Positions 62,445 through 64,000 of a stretch of 64,000 nt of DNA are shown in pieces. This DNA is from Desulfocapsaceae bacterium (GTDB taxonomy: Bacteria; Desulfobacterota; Desulfobulbia; Desulfobulbales; Desulfocapsaceae): NCBI GenBank assembly GCA_030653035.1, contig JAUSAB010000039.1, positions 1-64,000 on the forward strand, read 5' to 3'. Every line of letters begins with the position of its first letter. Position 1 is the stretch's first letter. A program made the position numbers and the translations under genes. The notes beneath the pieces are model-generated. The model was not told the origin of the DNA. It saw only the letters and a list, made by a program, of their open reading frames with translations, and ran no database searches.

Positions 62445-63230
62445 ATGCGCCCCATCCCTCTTGTCATCGTCGCTTTTGGCACATCCGCAAAATCCTTGGC
62501 CAGTTATGAGCACCTGGACTGTCACATCAGGAATCGTTTCCCTGGCCATGAAATTTTCTGGGCCTATTCCTCTCGCATGGTTAAAGACAAAGGTGCCGAC
62601 CAGCCACAGAAAACGATTTCCAGTCCTCATGAAATACTGGAGACCTTGTATCGACAGCACTACTCATGGGCCGTCGTGCAATCACTCCATCTCCTCGGCG
62701 GCCATGAATTCATCCGCTTGGTAGAAGAGGCAAAAGAATGCCCCATCCGTACCTCCATCGGTCTGCCCCTGCTCACTTCACCCAAAGATTATCTGGCCCT
62801 CGGCACCAGTCTGTCACCTTTAATCACCACCCATCCTGACCAGGCTATCCTCCTAGTGGGACATGGCACGGATCATCCTGCCTGGTGCGCCTACCCCGCC
62901 CTCCAATACTTTATGCGTAGGCAGTTTGGCTCACGGATTTTTGTTGGGATGATTGAAAAAGGATCCCCGTCAAGCGCCGAGGTCATCGCCGATATCACGG
63001 ATGCCGGCTACAAAAAAGTTTGCATCATTCCCCTACTGCTCGTAGCCGGCATGCATTTTCATCGGGACTTGGCCGGAAGTCGCCGTAATTCGTGGACGAG
63101 CTTGCTCTCTACGGCAGATATCGATGTGGAAATTATACAACAGGGAATCGGGATGCTGCCAGCCATCAGTGAAATGTTCTGTCAACATATAGAAGAAGCC
63201 TTGGCGATAATCCCTGAAAGTAAAGAATAA
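62445..63230 (+). CDS. cbiK: Sirohydrochlorin cobaltochelatase (CbiK-type)
   Basis: The 261-residue class II chelatase inserts Co or Fe into sirohydrochlorin, for cobalamin or siroheme. The fold's motifs are VIVAFGTSAKSLASYEHLD, the metal His in LLVGHGTDHPAWCAYPAL and the second site in LLLVAGMHFHRDLAGSRRNSW. No signal peptide is present. In sulfate reducers cytosolic CbiK serves siroheme or B12 synthesis; dsrC lies 210 bases downstream on the same strand. Confidence 0.92.
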   Translation: MRPIPLVIVAFGTSAKSLASYEHLDCHIRNRFPGHEIFWAYSSRMVKDKGADQPQKTISSPHEILETLYRQHYSWAVVQSLHLLGGHEFIRLVEEAKECPIRTSIGLPLLTSPKDYLALGTSLSPLITTHPDQAILLVGHGTDHPAWCAYPALQYFMRRQFGSRIFVGMIEKGSPSSAEVIADITDAGYKKVCIIPLLLVAGMHFHRDLAGSRRNSWTSLLSTADIDVEIIQQGIGMLPAISEMFCQHIEEALAIIPESKE

Positions 63231-63343
63231 CACCGTCGTGACAAAAAAATTTCATTACCTGAATAACAAAAAAAGGCATAAAAAGCCAGAAAGTCCAAAG
63301 ATTACGGGAAAAAGAATACCGCTCAAAATGATTGCCCATTCAC

Positions 63344-63372
63344 TTGACAAACTAAAAAGCCTATAGTATTAA
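63344..63372 (+). promoter_or_regulatory. Sigma-70-type promoter of dsrC
   Basis: TTGACA (63344-63349) and TATTAA (63367-63372) are separated by 17 bases and lie about 70 bases before the dsrC start. This is a near-consensus constitutive promoter, consistent with the very high expression of DsrC in sulfate reducers. Confidence 0.7.
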
Positions 63373-63439
63373 AGCAAAATCATTTTTAGTTCAGAAACGG
63401 TGAAAACCAACAAACAATATTTTTGTTAAGGAGGGTAAC

Positions 63440-63757
63440 ATGCCTACATTAGAACACAATGGATCTACTTTTGAGGTAGATGAAGATGGATTCCTGCTCA
63501 ACGCCAAAACCTTCAATCAAGACTGGGTTGATTATGTAAAAAGTGTTGAGGGGATTAGCGAGATGACCGATGAACACAATAAAGTAATCGCCGCTCTTCA
63601 GGAATACTACACCAAAAATGGTATCGCTCCAATGGTCCGTATCCTTTCCAAGACCACTGGCTTCCCATTGAAAAGAATTTATGAGCTGTTCCCATCCGGT
63701 CCTGGTAAAGGAGCCTGTAAAATGGCTGGCCTGCCAAAACCAACCGGTTGCGTATAA
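63440..63757 (+). CDS. dsrC: Dissimilatory sulfite reductase-associated sulfur carrier DsrC
   Basis: DsrC receives sulfur from dissimilatory sulfite reductase as a protein trisulfide that is then reduced by DsrMKJOP. The 105-residue protein has the family start MPTLEHNGSTFEVDEDGFLLN and the ending GKGACKMAGLPKPTGCV. Both functional cysteines are present: one 11 residues before the penultimate Cys, the arrangement that separates DsrC from one-Cys TusE. A strong AAGGAGGG site, a near-consensus promoter and a strong terminator frame the gene as a monocistron; dsrAB are not in the window. Confidence 0.97.
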   Translation: MPTLEHNGSTFEVDEDGFLLNAKTFNQDWVDYVKSVEGISEMTDEHNKVIAALQEYYTKNGIAPMVRILSKTTGFPLKRIYELFPSGPGKGACKMAGLPKPTGCV

Positions 63758-63784
63758 TCCAACTGTTTGATTTGTTAGCCTCTT

Positions 63785-63823
63785 AAGGGGGAGATACCTT
63801 CTTGGTATCTCCCCTTTTTTTTT
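63785..63823 (+). terminator. Rho-independent terminator of dsrC
   Basis: GGGGGAGATACC pairs with GGTATCTCCCC around a short TTCTT loop, followed by a run of nine T. Confidence 0.9.
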
Positions 63824-63935
63824 AAAAAAAGTTGTGCCTTGCAAAAAAGTTTGATTGTAGAGATAATGAAGCGCTTCCAACGTATTACTCACCAAGTATT
63901 GGTCTGCGTGTCATCATCTTCAGGAGAAACAATCC

Positions 63936-64000
63936 ATGAACTTCTGCGGCAGAATCCTGTTCGTCTTTCTTCTCATCTGTTTTTTCCCTGATCTTTCTCG
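63936..64000 (+). CDS. Start of an exported protein gene, cut by the window edge
   Basis: After AGGAGAAAC, ATG 63936 opens MNFCGRILFVFLLICFFPDLS, a typical signal peptide or N-terminal membrane anchor. Only 21 codons are visible, so the product cannot be identified. Confidence 0.6.
   Translation, partial: MNFCGRILFVFLLICFFPDLS

Noticed and set aside
63440-63757. TusE (tRNA 2-thiolation) instead of DsrC
   Set aside because: TusE keeps only the last Cys; here both C-terminal cysteines are present with DsrC spacing.

Overview
The window looks like chromosomal DNA of a sulfate-reducing or sulfur-disproportionating member of the Desulfobacterota, most likely near Desulfobulbales. This is inferred from a two-cysteine DsrC, a CbiK-type sirohydrochlorin chelatase, a siroheme/heme gene cluster, three UGA-decoded selenoproteins (one of them SelD itself), and a tmRNA tag reading ADDYNYAVAA. 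No rRNA gene or species-specific marker is present, so the genus is not settled.

Layout. At 1-1760 lies the end of an integrated element: a P4-type tyrosine integrase abuts the 3' end of ssrA (tmRNA), and the rest of the island runs off the left edge. At 1.7-7.2 kb a minus-strand operon runs M48-TPR protease, nfo, a GspE/PilB ATPase, smpB, ssrA. Two response regulators and a tRNA(CAU) follow. At 9.9-14.7 kb come a Nif3-like protein, a coiled-coil zinc-ribbon protein, rnpB, an ispDF fusion and an M20 peptidase. At 14.7-20 kb are a DUF1796-like protein, a K+ channel and a CHASE2-cyclase / M48 peptidase / SH3 cluster. At 20-23 kb a decayed GAF/HD-GYP gene and two repeat elements precede selD, which contains selenocysteine. 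At 23-34 kb are purF, a ferredoxin, an HD-domain protein, lptA-lptB-rpoN, a biotinyl-like protein next to birA, recO and a SurA-like chaperone. At 34-46.6 kb are a TlpA-like thioredoxin, the met8-ccsA/hemX-hemA tetrapyrrole operon, ligA, an AsmA protein, a universal stress protein, hslO and an EAL-HDOD protein. At 46.7-49.1 kb two small thioredoxin-like selenoprotein genes, each interrupted by an in-frame UGA, converge on a GGGtGRT / NifU-like gene pair. At 49-57 kb are a methyltransferase, an M16 protease, dtd, an MFS transporter, an MBL hydrolase and a glycerophosphodiesterase. At 57-62 kb are repeats, an EAL remnant, speBA and citrate synthase. The window closes with cbiK, dsrC and the start of an exported protein gene.

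How the genes fit together. Met8, CbiK and HemA/CcsA could supply siroheme, heme and c-type cytochromes to dissimilatory sulfite reduction, in which DsrC carries the sulfur intermediate as a trisulfide. SelD supplies selenophosphate for the Sec-tRNA needed by the two thioredoxin-like selenoproteins and by SelD itself.

The most unusual content is (i) the tandem UGA-containing genes, invisible to ordinary gene callers, each with a plausible SECIS hairpin and lying next to Fe-S-type genes, and (ii) at least four families of small non-coding hairpin or inverted-repeat elements spread over the window, one with two 75-bp copies that differ at a single base. All product calls come from reading motifs by eye; no database search was run.
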